From: Yersinia rochesterensis
Lineage (GTDB): Bacteria; Pseudomonadota; Gammaproteobacteria; Enterobacterales; Enterobacteriaceae
NCBI RefSeq assembly: GCF_003600645.1
Contig: NZ_CP032482.1
Coordinates: forward strand, 186,001 to 250,000
Direction of reading: 5' to 3'
Length of the DNA stretch: 64,000 bases
The notes under the pieces are model-generated. The model did not search any database. It was not told where the DNA came from and saw nothing but the letters and a program-made list of their open reading frames with translations. Numbering within the stretch: position 1 is the stretch's first letter; each line of letters begins with the position of its first letter. Shown one piece after another: positions 51,375 through 59,519 of this stretch. The translations under genes were made by a program, and so were the position numbers.

Positions 51375-52739
51375 TTATTTTTTATCCAGCTCGGCCTGTC
51401 TGGCTAGCTCAGCGTGATGTTTTTTCTCACTGAACATGACGACGATCAATAACAGAACAGCGATAATGCTGCCGCCAATCATGACCATAAAGCCGCCGTC
51501 CCAACCGAAGTAGTCAACGGTGTAACCAACAATGGCGCTGGCCGCAACCGAGCCACCCAGATAACCGAATAAACCGGTAAAGCCTGCGGCAGTACCCGCT
51601 GCTTTTTTCGGCGCTAATTCAAGGGCATGTAAGCCAATTAACATCACCGGGCCGTAAATCAGGAAGCCGATAGTGATCATACAGGCCATATCGATACCTG
51701 GGTTACCGACCGGGTTCAGCCAGTAAATAATGGTCGCGATAGTCACCAACGTCATAAAGAACACGCCGGTGGCACCACGGTTACCTTTAAATACTTTGTC
51801 GGACATCCAACCACACAACAGCGTCCCTGGAATACCAGCGTATTCATACAGGAAATAAGCCCATGAGGATTTATCCAGTGCGAAGTGTTTGACTTCTTTC
51901 AGGTAGGTTGGTGACCAGTCGAGGATGCCGTAACGCAGCAAATAAACAAACACGTTAGCAATCGCGATATACCACAACAATTTGTTGGGCAAGATGTATT
52001 GCATAAAGATTTGTTTCGCGGTCAGCTCTTCTTCCGCTTCTTTGCTGTAGTCATCCGGATAGTCGTTTTTGTACTCTTCAATCGGTGGCAAGCCCACAGA
52101 TTGAGGCGTATCACGCATTAGGCCGAAGACAATCAATGCCACCAATATGGCACCGAAAGCGGGCATATAGAGCGCAGCTTTCCAGTCGTTAAACCATGCC
52201 ATACCCAGCAAGAACAGCAATGGCGGCAAGCCACCACCGACGTTATGGGCGCAGTTCCAGACAGAAACGATACTGCCGCGTTCTTTCTTCGACCACCAGT
52301 GCACCATGGTACGGCCACATGGCGGCCAACCCATTCCCTGGAACCAGCCGCATAAGAACAGCAGCACAAACATCACGGCGATACTGGATGTTGCCCAAGG
52401 GACGAACCCCATAAACAGCATCACGGCTGCGGAGAGAATCAAACCGGCAGAGAGGAATACGCGTGGATTCGAACGGTCAGACACCGAACCCATGATGAAT
52501 TTTGAGAAGCCATAAGCAATAGAAATACCGGATAGTGCGAAGCCCAGATCCCCACGAGAGAAACCTTGTTCGATCAAATACGGCATGGCCAGAGTAAAGT
52601 TTTTACGCACCAAATAGTAGGCCGCGTAACCGAAAAAGATGCCCATGAAGATTTGCCAGCGTAAGCGGCGGTAAGTGGGGTCAACCTGGTCTGTGGGAAG
52701 CCTTGCCACATGTGGCGCGGGCTTAAAAATACTCAACAT
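51375..52739 (-). CDS. glpT: Glycerol-3-phosphate:phosphate antiporter
   Basis: Major facilitator superfamily, organophosphate:Pi antiporter family, 12 membrane helices; also the route for fosfomycin. 454 aa. Starts [48 protein letters not shown], with the substrate-binding Arg in YYLVRKN, and the MFS loop SVSDRSNPR. First gene of glpTQ; divergent from glpABC with a shared control region. Confidence 0.97.
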   Translation of the reverse strand: MLSIFKPAPHVARLPTDQVDPTYRRLRWQIFMGIFFGYAAYYLVRKNFTLAMPYLIEQGFSRGDLGFALSGISIAYGFSKFIMGSVSDRSNPRVFLSAGLILSAAVMLFMGFVPWATSSIAVMFVLLFLCGWFQGMGWPPCGRTMVHWWSKKERGSIVSVWNCAHNVGGGLPPLLFLLGMAWFNDWKAALYMPAFGAILVALIVFGLMRDTPQSVGLPPIEEYKNDYPDDYSKEAEEELTAKQIFMQYILPNKLLWYIAIANVFVYLLRYGILDWSPTYLKEVKHFALDKSSWAYFLYEYAGIPGTLLCGWMSDKVFKGNRGATGVFFMTLVTIATIIYWLNPVGNPGIDMACMITIGFLIYGPVMLIGLHALELAPKKAAGTAAGFTGLFGYLGGSVAASAIVGYTVDYFGWDGGFMVMIGGSIIAVLLLIVVMFSEKKHHAELARQAELDKK

Positions 52740-53136
52740 GAGTGCCTCCGATGGCTTTTTTGTAATTTTTTGACTCCGGTATAGCCTGGTATCTACCCGG
52801 TGGTTAAGCGCTGCCGATGGTTAAACGGCGAAGCAATTGTCGTTTATATTCTATAACGAGCGTCATACTAGATAGGATTGCGAAACTTATCTGTGAGTGA
52901 TGGCGCATTTGTTACAGTTATATGAAAGCGGCGGCAATTTTGAGCGATTGGTTAACATTTTGAAACCGCTAATGACAAATTACCTGTGACTTTGATCACA
53001 ATCATGGTTTTTATGCGCCATATTGTTTTCGTTTTTGGTTCGTTTTTGTTCCTTATCAAACAATATCCATAAAGACTGTGGCTCAATAGACTCATAATTA
53101 GCCGTCAGGCGGCTGTCTGATAATATGGGGTCTTTC
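52740..53136. promoter_or_regulatory. glpT-glpA divergent control region
   Basis: 397 bp without a gene. It holds a consensus CRP site (separate entry). TTCG half-sites 11 bp apart at 53028 and 53039 (TTTTCGTTTTTGGTTCG) and a GTCGTT...AACGAG inverted pair near 52838-52860 resemble parts of GlpR operators and may be such sites, as in E. coli where GlpR represses both operons. Promoters not assigned. Confidence 0.45.
52985..53000. promoter_or_regulatory. CRP site between glpT and glpA
   Basis: TGTGA-CTTTGA-TCACA, an exact match to the CRP consensus halves. Places glycerol-3-phosphate uptake and anaerobic oxidation under catabolite control. Confidence 0.9.
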
Positions 53137-54792
53137 ATGACGAACAGTTCTCCTTACACAGAAACGGATGTCATCATCATTGGTGGTGGCGCGACGGGTG
53201 CTGGAATAGCTCGAGACTGTGCTCGGCGGGGTTTGGCCTGTACTCTGCTCGAGCGGCATGACATTGCCACCGGCGCGACAGGCCGTAACCATGGCTTATT
53301 ACACAGTGGTGCGCGTTATGCTGTGACTGACGGCGAATCCGCGCGTGAATGTATTGAAGAAAACCGGATTCTCAAACGCATTGCCCGCCATTGTATTGAG
53401 CAAACAGATGGTTTGTTTATCACCTTGCCGGAAGACTCCTTGGAATATCAGGCGCAATTTATTGCGCGCTGTCAGGAGGCGGGGATCGACGCCGAAGCCA
53501 TTGATCCAAAACAAGCATTGCGGCTCGAACCTGCTGCTAACCCCGCGCTAATTGCTGCCGTCCGCGTGCCCGATGGCACTGTTGACCCCTTCCGCCTCAC
53601 CGCCGCCAATATGTTGGATGCCCGTGAGCACGGGGCCAATGTACTCACTTATCATCAAGTTATCGGATTATTACGTCAGGGTGACCGGGTGAGCGGCGTG
53701 CGCGTTTTCGACAGTAAAAATCAGCGTCAATATGATATCCATGCGCAAATCGTGGTCAATGCCGCGGGGATCTGGGGTCAGCACATTGCTGAATATGCTG
53801 ATCTTCGTATCCGCATGTTTCCTGCCAAAGGCGCGCTGTTGATCCTCGGTCATCGGATCAACAACATGGTGATCAACCGCTGCCGTAAACCGGCTGATGC
53901 CGACATTTTGGTGCCAGGCGATACTATTTCACTGATTGGCACCACCTCCACCCATATTGAATATGATCAGATAGACAATATGATAGTAACGGCACAAGAG
54001 GTGGATACCTTAATTCGCGAAGGCTCAAAATTATCACCGCAATTGGCGCAAACGCGCATTTTACGCGCTTATGCCGGAGTCAGGCCGCTGGTCGCTAGTG
54101 ATGATGATCCTTCAGGGCGTAATGTCAGCCGTGGCATCGTCTTGCTCGACCACGCCAGCCGTGATGGGTTGGAGGGCTTTATCACCATCACTGGCGGCAA
54201 GTTGATGACTTACCGGCTGATGGCGGAGTGGGCAACAGATAAAGTCTGTGAAAAGCTCGGTGTAACAGCGGCTTGCACCACGGCCCAAGAGCCACTTCCC
54301 GGTTCACAGCAATCAGCAGAACAAACGCTCAGCAAAGTGATTTCTTTGCCCGCCAGTATTCGCGGCTCAGCCGTTTATCGTCATGGCGACCGCGCGACCC
54401 AGTTATTAGCCGGAAACCGTCTGGACAACAGTTTAGTGTGTGAATGCGAGGCGGTCACCGCCGGTGAAGTGCGCTATGCCATTGAATCTTTGTCAGTTAA
54501 TAACCTATTGGATTTACGCCGCCGCACTCGCGTTGGCATGGGGACGTGCCAGGGAGAGCTTTGCGCTTGCCGGGCGGCGGGCTTACTCAGCCGTTTTAAA
54601 GTGACCACACCGCAACAATCCCGTGAACAACTTGGCCAGTTTTTGAATGAGCGTTGGAAAGGGGTGCGCCCAATAGCTTGGGGTGACGCTTTGCGGGAAA
54701 GTGAGTTTACCCATTGGGTTTATCAAGGGCTATGTGGTCTGGATGATAGCCCGAGTGCGGCCAATGAGCAGGAGAAACGCGATGAAATTTGA
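53137..54792 (+). CDS. glpA: Anaerobic glycerol-3-phosphate dehydrogenase subunit A
   Basis: Catalytic FAD subunit of the GlpABC complex, oxidising glycerol-3-P to DHAP with electrons passed to menaquinone. 551 aa from the ATG at 53137, with GGGG 6 bp upstream; an ATG 12 bp earlier overlaps that site. FAD motif VIIIGGGATGAGIARD at the N-terminus, RNHGLLHSGARYA, and the C-terminal BFD-like [2Fe-2S] domain CECEAVTAGE...GMGTCQGELCACRAAG. It overlaps glpB by 11 bp. Confidence 0.97.
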   Translation: MTNSSPYTETDVIIIGGGATGAGIARDCARRGLACTLLERHDIATGATGRNHGLLHSGARYAVTDGESARECIEENRILKRIARHCIEQTDGLFITLPEDSLEYQAQFIARCQEAGIDAEAIDPKQALRLEPAANPALIAAVRVPDGTVDPFRLTAANMLDAREHGANVLTYHQVIGLLRQGDRVSGVRVFDSKNQRQYDIHAQIVVNAAGIWGQHIAEYADLRIRMFPAKGALLILGHRINNMVINRCRKPADADILVPGDTISLIGTTSTHIEYDQIDNMIVTAQEVDTLIREGSKLSPQLAQTRILRAYAGVRPLVASDDDPSGRNVSRGIVLLDHASRDGLEGFITITGGKLMTYRLMAEWATDKVCEKLGVTAACTTAQEPLPGSQQSAEQTLSKVISLPASIRGSAVYRHGDRATQLLAGNRLDNSLVCECEAVTAGEVRYAIESLSVNNLLDLRRRTRVGMGTCQGELCACRAAGLLSRFKVTTPQQSREQLGQFLNERWKGVRPIAWGDALRESEFTHWVYQGLCGLDDSPSAANEQEKRDEI

Positions 54793-56056
54793 TGTGATTA
54801 TCATCGGCGGCGGGTTAGCTGGGCTGGCTTGCGGTATCCGCCTCGCCGAGCAAGGCAAATATTGCGCGATTGTCAGCGCCGGTCAAAATGCACTGCATTT
54901 TTCCTCCGGTTCTTTGGATCTGTTGGCGAAATTGCCCAATGGGCAGGCGGTCAGCCAGCCACTCTCTGCGCTTGAAACCTTAGCGGAGCTAACGCCTGAG
55001 CATCCTTATAGCAAAATGGGGCAAACAGGGTCGGTGGGCGAGCTCGCGTATCAAGCTGAATCCCTGTTAAGCCGCTGCGGGCTGAATCTGGTCGGCAGCG
55101 CGGCTGAAAATCACTTGCGCCTGACCCCGCTGGGCAGCTGCCGCCCCACGTGGTTGAGTTCGTCGGATATTCCCGTCGCGCCATTAAAAGGCCCGCTACC
55201 CTGGCAAAAAGTGGCGGTGATTGGCATTGAAGGATTCCTCGATTTTCAGCCACAGATGGTGGCCAGTGCTTTGCAGGAGCAGGGCGTTGAAGCCACAGCA
55301 GATTATCTGCATTTACCGGCGCTCGACCGTTTACGCGATAATCCCAGTGAATTTCGTGCGGTGAATATTGCGCGGGTGCTGGATTTGCCCGAAAACCGGC
55401 AACCGCTGGCCGATGAACTGGCGCGATTGTCATCAACAGCGGAAATGATTTTACTGCCAGCCTGCATTGGGCTGGATGAATCAGCACCCTTAGAGGCGCT
55501 GCGCGCGGCGGTGGGCAAACCGATTCAATTGTTGCCAACATTGCCGCCGTCATTGCTCGGCATGCGCTTACATCAAGCGCTGCGTCGTCGTTTTCAGCAA
55601 TTAGGCGGCATTGTTATGCCGGGTGATGCGGTATTGCGCGCCGAACTGGTCGGAAACCGAATTACCGGGCTGTATAGCCGCAATCATGGCGATATTCCGT
55701 TGCGGGCGGCTCAGATGGTGCTGGCGAGTGGCAGTTTCTTCAGTAATGGGCTGGTGGCGACTTTTGAGCATATCTATGAACCCATACTGGATTTGGATAT
55801 TTTATCACTGCCAAACCGCGCAGATTGGAGCCACAGCAATATGTTTGCGCCGCAACCTTATTTGCAATTTGGCGTGAACACCGATAACCGGTTACGGGCG
55901 CTGCGTGGCGGTGTCGCACTGGATAACTTGCATGTTATTGGCGCTGTTCTCGGCGGCTATGACCCGCTGCAACAGGGGTGTGGTGCAGGGGTTTCATTGA
56001 CCAGTGCATTGTTCGTGGCAGAGCAGATTGTCAGCGCTATGGGGGTGACATTATGA
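54782..56056 (+). CDS. glpB: Anaerobic glycerol-3-phosphate dehydrogenase subunit B
   Basis: Second flavoprotein subunit, linking GlpA to the membrane subunit. 424 aa from MKFDVIIIGGGLAGLACGIRLAEQG; the longer frame upstream lies in glpA. ALHFSSGSLDLLAKLP and the C-terminal VIGAVLGGYDPLQQGCGAGVSLTSAL are typical. Start overlaps glpA by 11 bp, stop overlaps glpC by 4 bp. Confidence 0.96.
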   Translation: MKFDVIIIGGGLAGLACGIRLAEQGKYCAIVSAGQNALHFSSGSLDLLAKLPNGQAVSQPLSALETLAELTPEHPYSKMGQTGSVGELAYQAESLLSRCGLNLVGSAAENHLRLTPLGSCRPTWLSSSDIPVAPLKGPLPWQKVAVIGIEGFLDFQPQMVASALQEQGVEATADYLHLPALDRLRDNPSEFRAVNIARVLDLPENRQPLADELARLSSTAEMILLPACIGLDESAPLEALRAAVGKPIQLLPTLPPSLLGMRLHQALRRRFQQLGGIVMPGDAVLRAELVGNRITGLYSRNHGDIPLRAAQMVLASGSFFSNGLVATFEHIYEPILDLDILSLPNRADWSHSNMFAPQPYLQFGVNTDNRLRALRGGVALDNLHVIGAVLGGYDPLQQGCGAGVSLTSALFVAEQIVSAMGVTL

Positions 56057-57339
56057 CAGCGTTACCGCAGCACAAAAGCGCTCAGGATGAGCCTCTCTCT
56101 CAGCATCAACATTTGGCACGGGATAACAGCTTTGAAAGTTGTATCAAATGTACGGTTTGCACCACATATTGCCCGGTAGCGAAAGTTAACCCGCTTTATC
56201 CGGGGCCAAAACAGGCTGGCCCCGATGGTGAGCGCCTGCGTTTGAAAGATCCGGCGCTGTATGACGATGCATTGAAATACTGCACTAACTGTAAGCGCTG
56301 TGAAGTGGCTTGCCCGTCAGATGTCAAAATCGGTGACATCATCCAGCGCGCTAAAGCCAGTTACAGCAGCAATAAACCCAAACTGCGTGATGCTATCCTC
56401 AGTCACACCGATTTCATGGGCACTCTCTCGACGCCATTTGCTCCAGTCATCAATGCGGTCACGGGGTTAAAACCGGTGCGGGTTTTACTGGATAAAGCGC
56501 TGAAAATTGACCACCGGCGCGAGTTGCCAAAATATTCGTTTGGCACTTTCCGCCGCTGGTATCGCAAACAAGCTGAGAAACAGCAGCAATATACGGAACA
56601 GGTAGCATTCTTCCACGGCTGTTTTGTCAACTATAACCATCCGCAGTTGGGCAAGGATTTAGTCAGTGTATTCAATGCGATGAACATTGGTGTTCAATTG
56701 CTTAAACGCGAAAAATGCTGTGGTGTGCCGCTGATTGCGAATGGGTTTATTGAACAGGCGAAAAAACAGGCGCGGGTGAATTTGGAATCCCTCACTGACG
56801 CGGTAATTACTCGAGATATTCCGGTGGTCGCCACCTCCTCAAGCTGTACTTTTACCCTGCGCGATGAGTATCCGCATTTACTGGATGTCGATACCGCGCC
56901 GGTGCGCGACAGAGTGGAACTGGCGACTCGCTATCTCTACCGTTTATTAGAAAAAGGGCGGGAATTGCCGCTCAAGCCGCTGTATTCAGAGGAAAAGAGT
57001 TCGGCCCAAAACAAACCGCTGCGCATTGCTTATCACACCCCCTGTCATATGGAGAAAATGGGCTGGACGGCTTATACCTTGGCGCTACTTCAACGCATCC
57101 CAGGTATTGAGCTGGTGGTGTTAGATTCTCAATGTTGCGGGATTGCTGGGACATATGGTTTTAAATCAGAGAACTACGCGACATCCCAAGGGATCGGGGC
57201 ATCATTATTCCAACAGATTGAAGACAGTGGTGTTGATTTAGTGATTACCGACTGCGAAACCTGCAAATGGCAGATTGAGATGTCGACCAGCAAGAAATGC
57301 GAACACCCTATTACCTTACTTGCACGAGCACTGGCGTGA
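56053..57339 (+). CDS. glpC: Anaerobic glycerol-3-phosphate dehydrogenase subunit C
   Basis: Membrane-associated Fe-S subunit passing electrons to the quinone pool. 428 aa from the ATG at 56053, about 30 residues longer than E. coli GlpC, mainly through an N-terminal extension (MTALPQHKSAQDEPLSQHQHLAR). Two [4Fe-4S] motifs, CIKCTVCTTYCPV and CTNCKRCEVACPS, then two CCG domains with EKCCGVPL and DSQCCGIAGTYG. Last gene of glpABC; overlaps glpB by 4 bp. Confidence 0.96.
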   Translation: MTALPQHKSAQDEPLSQHQHLARDNSFESCIKCTVCTTYCPVAKVNPLYPGPKQAGPDGERLRLKDPALYDDALKYCTNCKRCEVACPSDVKIGDIIQRAKASYSSNKPKLRDAILSHTDFMGTLSTPFAPVINAVTGLKPVRVLLDKALKIDHRRELPKYSFGTFRRWYRKQAEKQQQYTEQVAFFHGCFVNYNHPQLGKDLVSVFNAMNIGVQLLKREKCCGVPLIANGFIEQAKKQARVNLESLTDAVITRDIPVVATSSSCTFTLRDEYPHLLDVDTAPVRDRVELATRYLYRLLEKGRELPLKPLYSEEKSSAQNKPLRIAYHTPCHMEKMGWTAYTLALLQRIPGIELVVLDSQCCGIAGTYGFKSENYATSQGIGASLFQQIEDSGVDLVITDCETCKWQIEMSTSKKCEHPITLLARALA

Positions 57340-57350
57340 TAGTCAAAGAC

Positions 57351-57376
57351 AGAGCGCGGGTTTACCCGCGCTCTTA
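57351..57376 (+). terminator. Probable terminator of glpABC
   Basis: AGAGCGCGGG-TTTA-CCCGCGCTCT, a perfect 10-bp stem 11 bp after the glpC stop, but followed only by TAGG. Confidence 0.55.
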
Positions 57377-57405
57377 GGCTGATGACAAAGTGGCTTATCG
57401 CTTAC

Positions 57406-57486
57406 TGAGTGAAGGGTTGACCGCACCTCGGGGCACTCCGACGGCTTACGCCGTTACGACCCCAACGGCGCGTTTCCCCTTCATTT
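57406..57486 (-). repeat. Palindromic intergenic repeat, copy 3
   Basis: The reverse-complement counterpart of the element at 30436, clearly similar over its whole length, including the ACGGC/GCCGT inner hairpin and GAAGGG...CCCTTC ends. Lies between the convergent genes glpC and dcrB. Confidence 0.85.
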
Positions 57487-57524
57487 GGCTTTATCCGCGC
57501 TATATTGGGAAGATTATCCCAGAT

Positions 57525-58064
57525 TTATGGCAGTGATAATGGGCTCAACTTTAAGGTGCTGATAATGGATTCAGCTTCAGTCTGTGCTTGCTGCTGATTG
57601 TCGGCCGGTAAGGTAATTTGTAATGTCATCAATCGGTTATCGACTTTACCCATCAATACGGACGAATAGGCTTTTTGCCCACCACTAGTAATAATGCTGT
57701 CCAATTGCTGGAAAGGATGCCCGTCTACCTTAATGGCTTTGTTCGTCACAACCTGTAGGTTGGCATCACGAGCGCGTTGCTGTTCAGCCAGACGCTCAGT
57801 CAGAACATCCAAAGCTTCATTGGTATTATCACCTAAAATCACGATAACCGCTTTATCGCCAGTTTTGTTGGCATAAACGTGCATGTTATTGGTTTGGTTG
57901 CCCATTTTTCCGCTTTGGTCAGACAAATCTGCCGGCAAAACAAACGCCACTTTGCCATCTAACAAGCTGACGGGCTGGCCCACATTGTTATCGCTGCCGC
58001 CATCGCAAGCACTTAATCCCACGACCAGCAGGCCAACAGCAAGAAACTTGGTTATTTTATGCAT
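57525..58064 (-). CDS. dcrB: Lipoprotein DcrB
   Basis: 179 aa inner-membrane-anchored lipoprotein. Signal peptide with lipobox LSAC, lipidated Cys at residue 20, followed by DGGSDNN. The body has VNLLDGK-like ([33 protein letters not shown]) and [19 protein letters not shown] segments of the DcrB family. In E. coli it is needed for phage C1/C6 DNA entry and for envelope health together with YciB. Downstream of yhhQ on the same strand, as in E. coli. Confidence 0.93.
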   Translation of the reverse strand: MHKITKFLAVGLLVVGLSACDGGSDNNVGQPVSLLDGKVAFVLPADLSDQSGKMGNQTNNMHVYANKTGDKAVIVILGDNTNEALDVLTERLAEQQRARDANLQVVTNKAIKVDGHPFQQLDSIITSGGQKAYSSVLMGKVDNRLMTLQITLPADNQQQAQTEAESIISTLKLSPLSLP

Positions 58065-58175
58065 GGTAATCCCTTATCGATGATTAATATCCCCTCTGAT
58101 TTGAGATGGCAGAGGGAACAGCAACGCCAACCACTTTGGGTATGCGACCTTATCGCACCTTATTCAGACGCTAAA

Positions 58176-58234
58176 AGCAATCTATTATTAAGCAATCTAT
58201 TATTCATGAATCTATGGGTTAGAAATCCATGGGT
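58176..58234 (+). repeat. Two adjacent 15-bp tandem duplications past yhhQ
   Basis: AGCAATCTATTATTA is followed by a second copy at 58191, then ATGGGTTAGAAATC occurs twice (58214 and 58229), both with period 15. Non-coding spacer between yhhQ and dcrB. Confidence 0.8.
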
Positions 58235-58241
58235 TAGAAAT

Positions 58242-58922
58242 CTATTGTTCAGCGGGGCTGACCCGAGTTAGCGTTTGCTGTTCAGTCTGCCGGGCAAAAT
58301 ACTTCAGTAACACATTGAGCATTACGCCATAGGCAGGCAAGAAAAACAACATGCAGATCAGTAGCTTGAAGCTATAATCCACCAAGGCGATTTCCACCCA
58401 ATTTGCCGCCATAAAAGGATCGGAACTGCGGTAGAACGCAATAAAGAAGAAGGCCATGGTATCGCTGATATTGCCAAAGAACATGGCAGCAGTGGGGGCA
58501 ACCCACCATGCGCTGCGCTGGCGAAGGCGGTTAAAGACTTGAACATCAAGAATTTGACCCAGCACATATGCCATAAAGCTCGCCACCGCGATACGGGCGA
58601 CTACCAGATTAAAACTGGTTAATGCCGGGAACCCTTGCCAGCTTCCCTGATAAAACAGGGCGGAAATCAGATAAGAGATAAGTAAGGCTGGCAGCATGAC
58701 AGACAAAATAATCCGGCGCGCCAAAGGAGCACCAAAAATCCGTACAGTCAGATCAGTGGCTAAGAAGATAAATGGAAAGGTAAAAGCTCCCCAAGTGGTG
58801 TGAAAACCGAAGATAGCGATCGGTAATTGCACCAGATAGTTACTGGAGGTAATGATGACTATATGGAATAGCGCCAGCCATACCAAAGCGGTCATCCGCT
58901 GTTGGGCAGTAAACGAAAACAT
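58242..58922 (-). CDS. yhhQ: Queuosine precursor transporter YhhQ
   Basis: VUT-family (COG1738) inner-membrane transporter that takes up preQ0/preQ1 for tRNA queuosine in E. coli. 226 aa from the ATG at 58922, with AAAAGGT upstream; the frame runs 52 codons further but that part has no family character. Six membrane helices; SSNYLVQLPIAIFGFHTTWGAFTFPFIFLATDLTVRIFG and FFGNISDTMAFFFIAF are conserved. Divergent from tusA. Confidence 0.94.
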   Translation of the reverse strand: MFSFTAQQRMTALVWLALFHIVIITSSNYLVQLPIAIFGFHTTWGAFTFPFIFLATDLTVRIFGAPLARRIILSVMLPALLISYLISALFYQGSWQGFPALTSFNLVVARIAVASFMAYVLGQILDVQVFNRLRQRSAWWVAPTAAMFFGNISDTMAFFFIAFYRSSDPFMAANWVEIALVDYSFKLLICMLFFLPAYGVMLNVLLKYFARQTEQQTLTRVSPAEQ

Positions 58923-59188
58923 AAATGTGACCTTTTTGGTTATTGGGGTGAGGGAACCCAAACATAATGTGCCGCAATTTCTGCGACGCGCCGCATAATA
59001 CGCGTTTGCGCAACGAATGCAATGCTTAGTTTTAGCGCAATCGCGGGCCTTTCTATGAAAGTTATTGCGCCCTTGCACCCAACAACCGGCGGAGTAAACT
59101 ATTAGGCTTTATAAGTTCGCCCGCTTTGTAAGTTCGCTTACACTTTATATTATTAGTAACCTGCTTATTGACACACAAGAGAACTGCA

Positions 59189-59443
59189 ATGACCGATATT
59201 TTTGCCGATCCGGACAAAACACTTGATGCACTAGGATTACGCTGCCCAGAGCCGGTGATGATGGTGCGTAAAACCGTCCGGCATATGGAGGACGGCCAAA
59301 CTCTGCTGATTATTGCTGATGATCCGGCCACGACCCGTGATATCCCCGGTTTTTGCCGCTTTATGGATCACCAGTTACTGGCACAAGATACCCAACAGAC
59401 ACCTTATCGCTATTTGGTCAAGAAAGGGGCAAAAGCGGAATGA
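59189..59443 (+). CDS. tusA: Sulfur carrier protein TusA
   Basis: Carries persulfide sulfur from IscS to TusBCD for 2-thiouridine in tRNA. 84 aa from the ATG at 59189; seven further codons upstream are in frame but match nothing. The persulfide Cys is residue 19 in [23 protein letters not shown] lies 6 bp upstream. Converges on zntA. Confidence 0.96.
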   Translation: MTDIFADPDKTLDALGLRCPEPVMMVRKTVRHMEDGQTLLIIADDPATTRDIPGFCRFMDHQLLAQDTQQTPYRYLVKKGAKAE

Positions 59444-59463
59444 CGTGGGCTTTTACCCCAGTG

Positions 59464-59519
59464 TTCAAAAACTGATATTTGTTTCAAAACTGACATTTGT
59501 TTCAAAACTGATAGTTGCT
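59464..59519 (+). repeat. Three 18-bp tandem repeats between tusA and zntA
   Basis: CAAAACTGATATTTGTTT and two near-identical copies follow each other, ending at the zntA stop codon. Confidence 0.85.

Noticed and set aside
58923..59078. 52-codon N-terminal extension of YhhQ
   Set aside because: Cys/Arg-rich sequence with no membrane-protein character; the ATG at 58922 with AAAAGGT upstream matches the family start.
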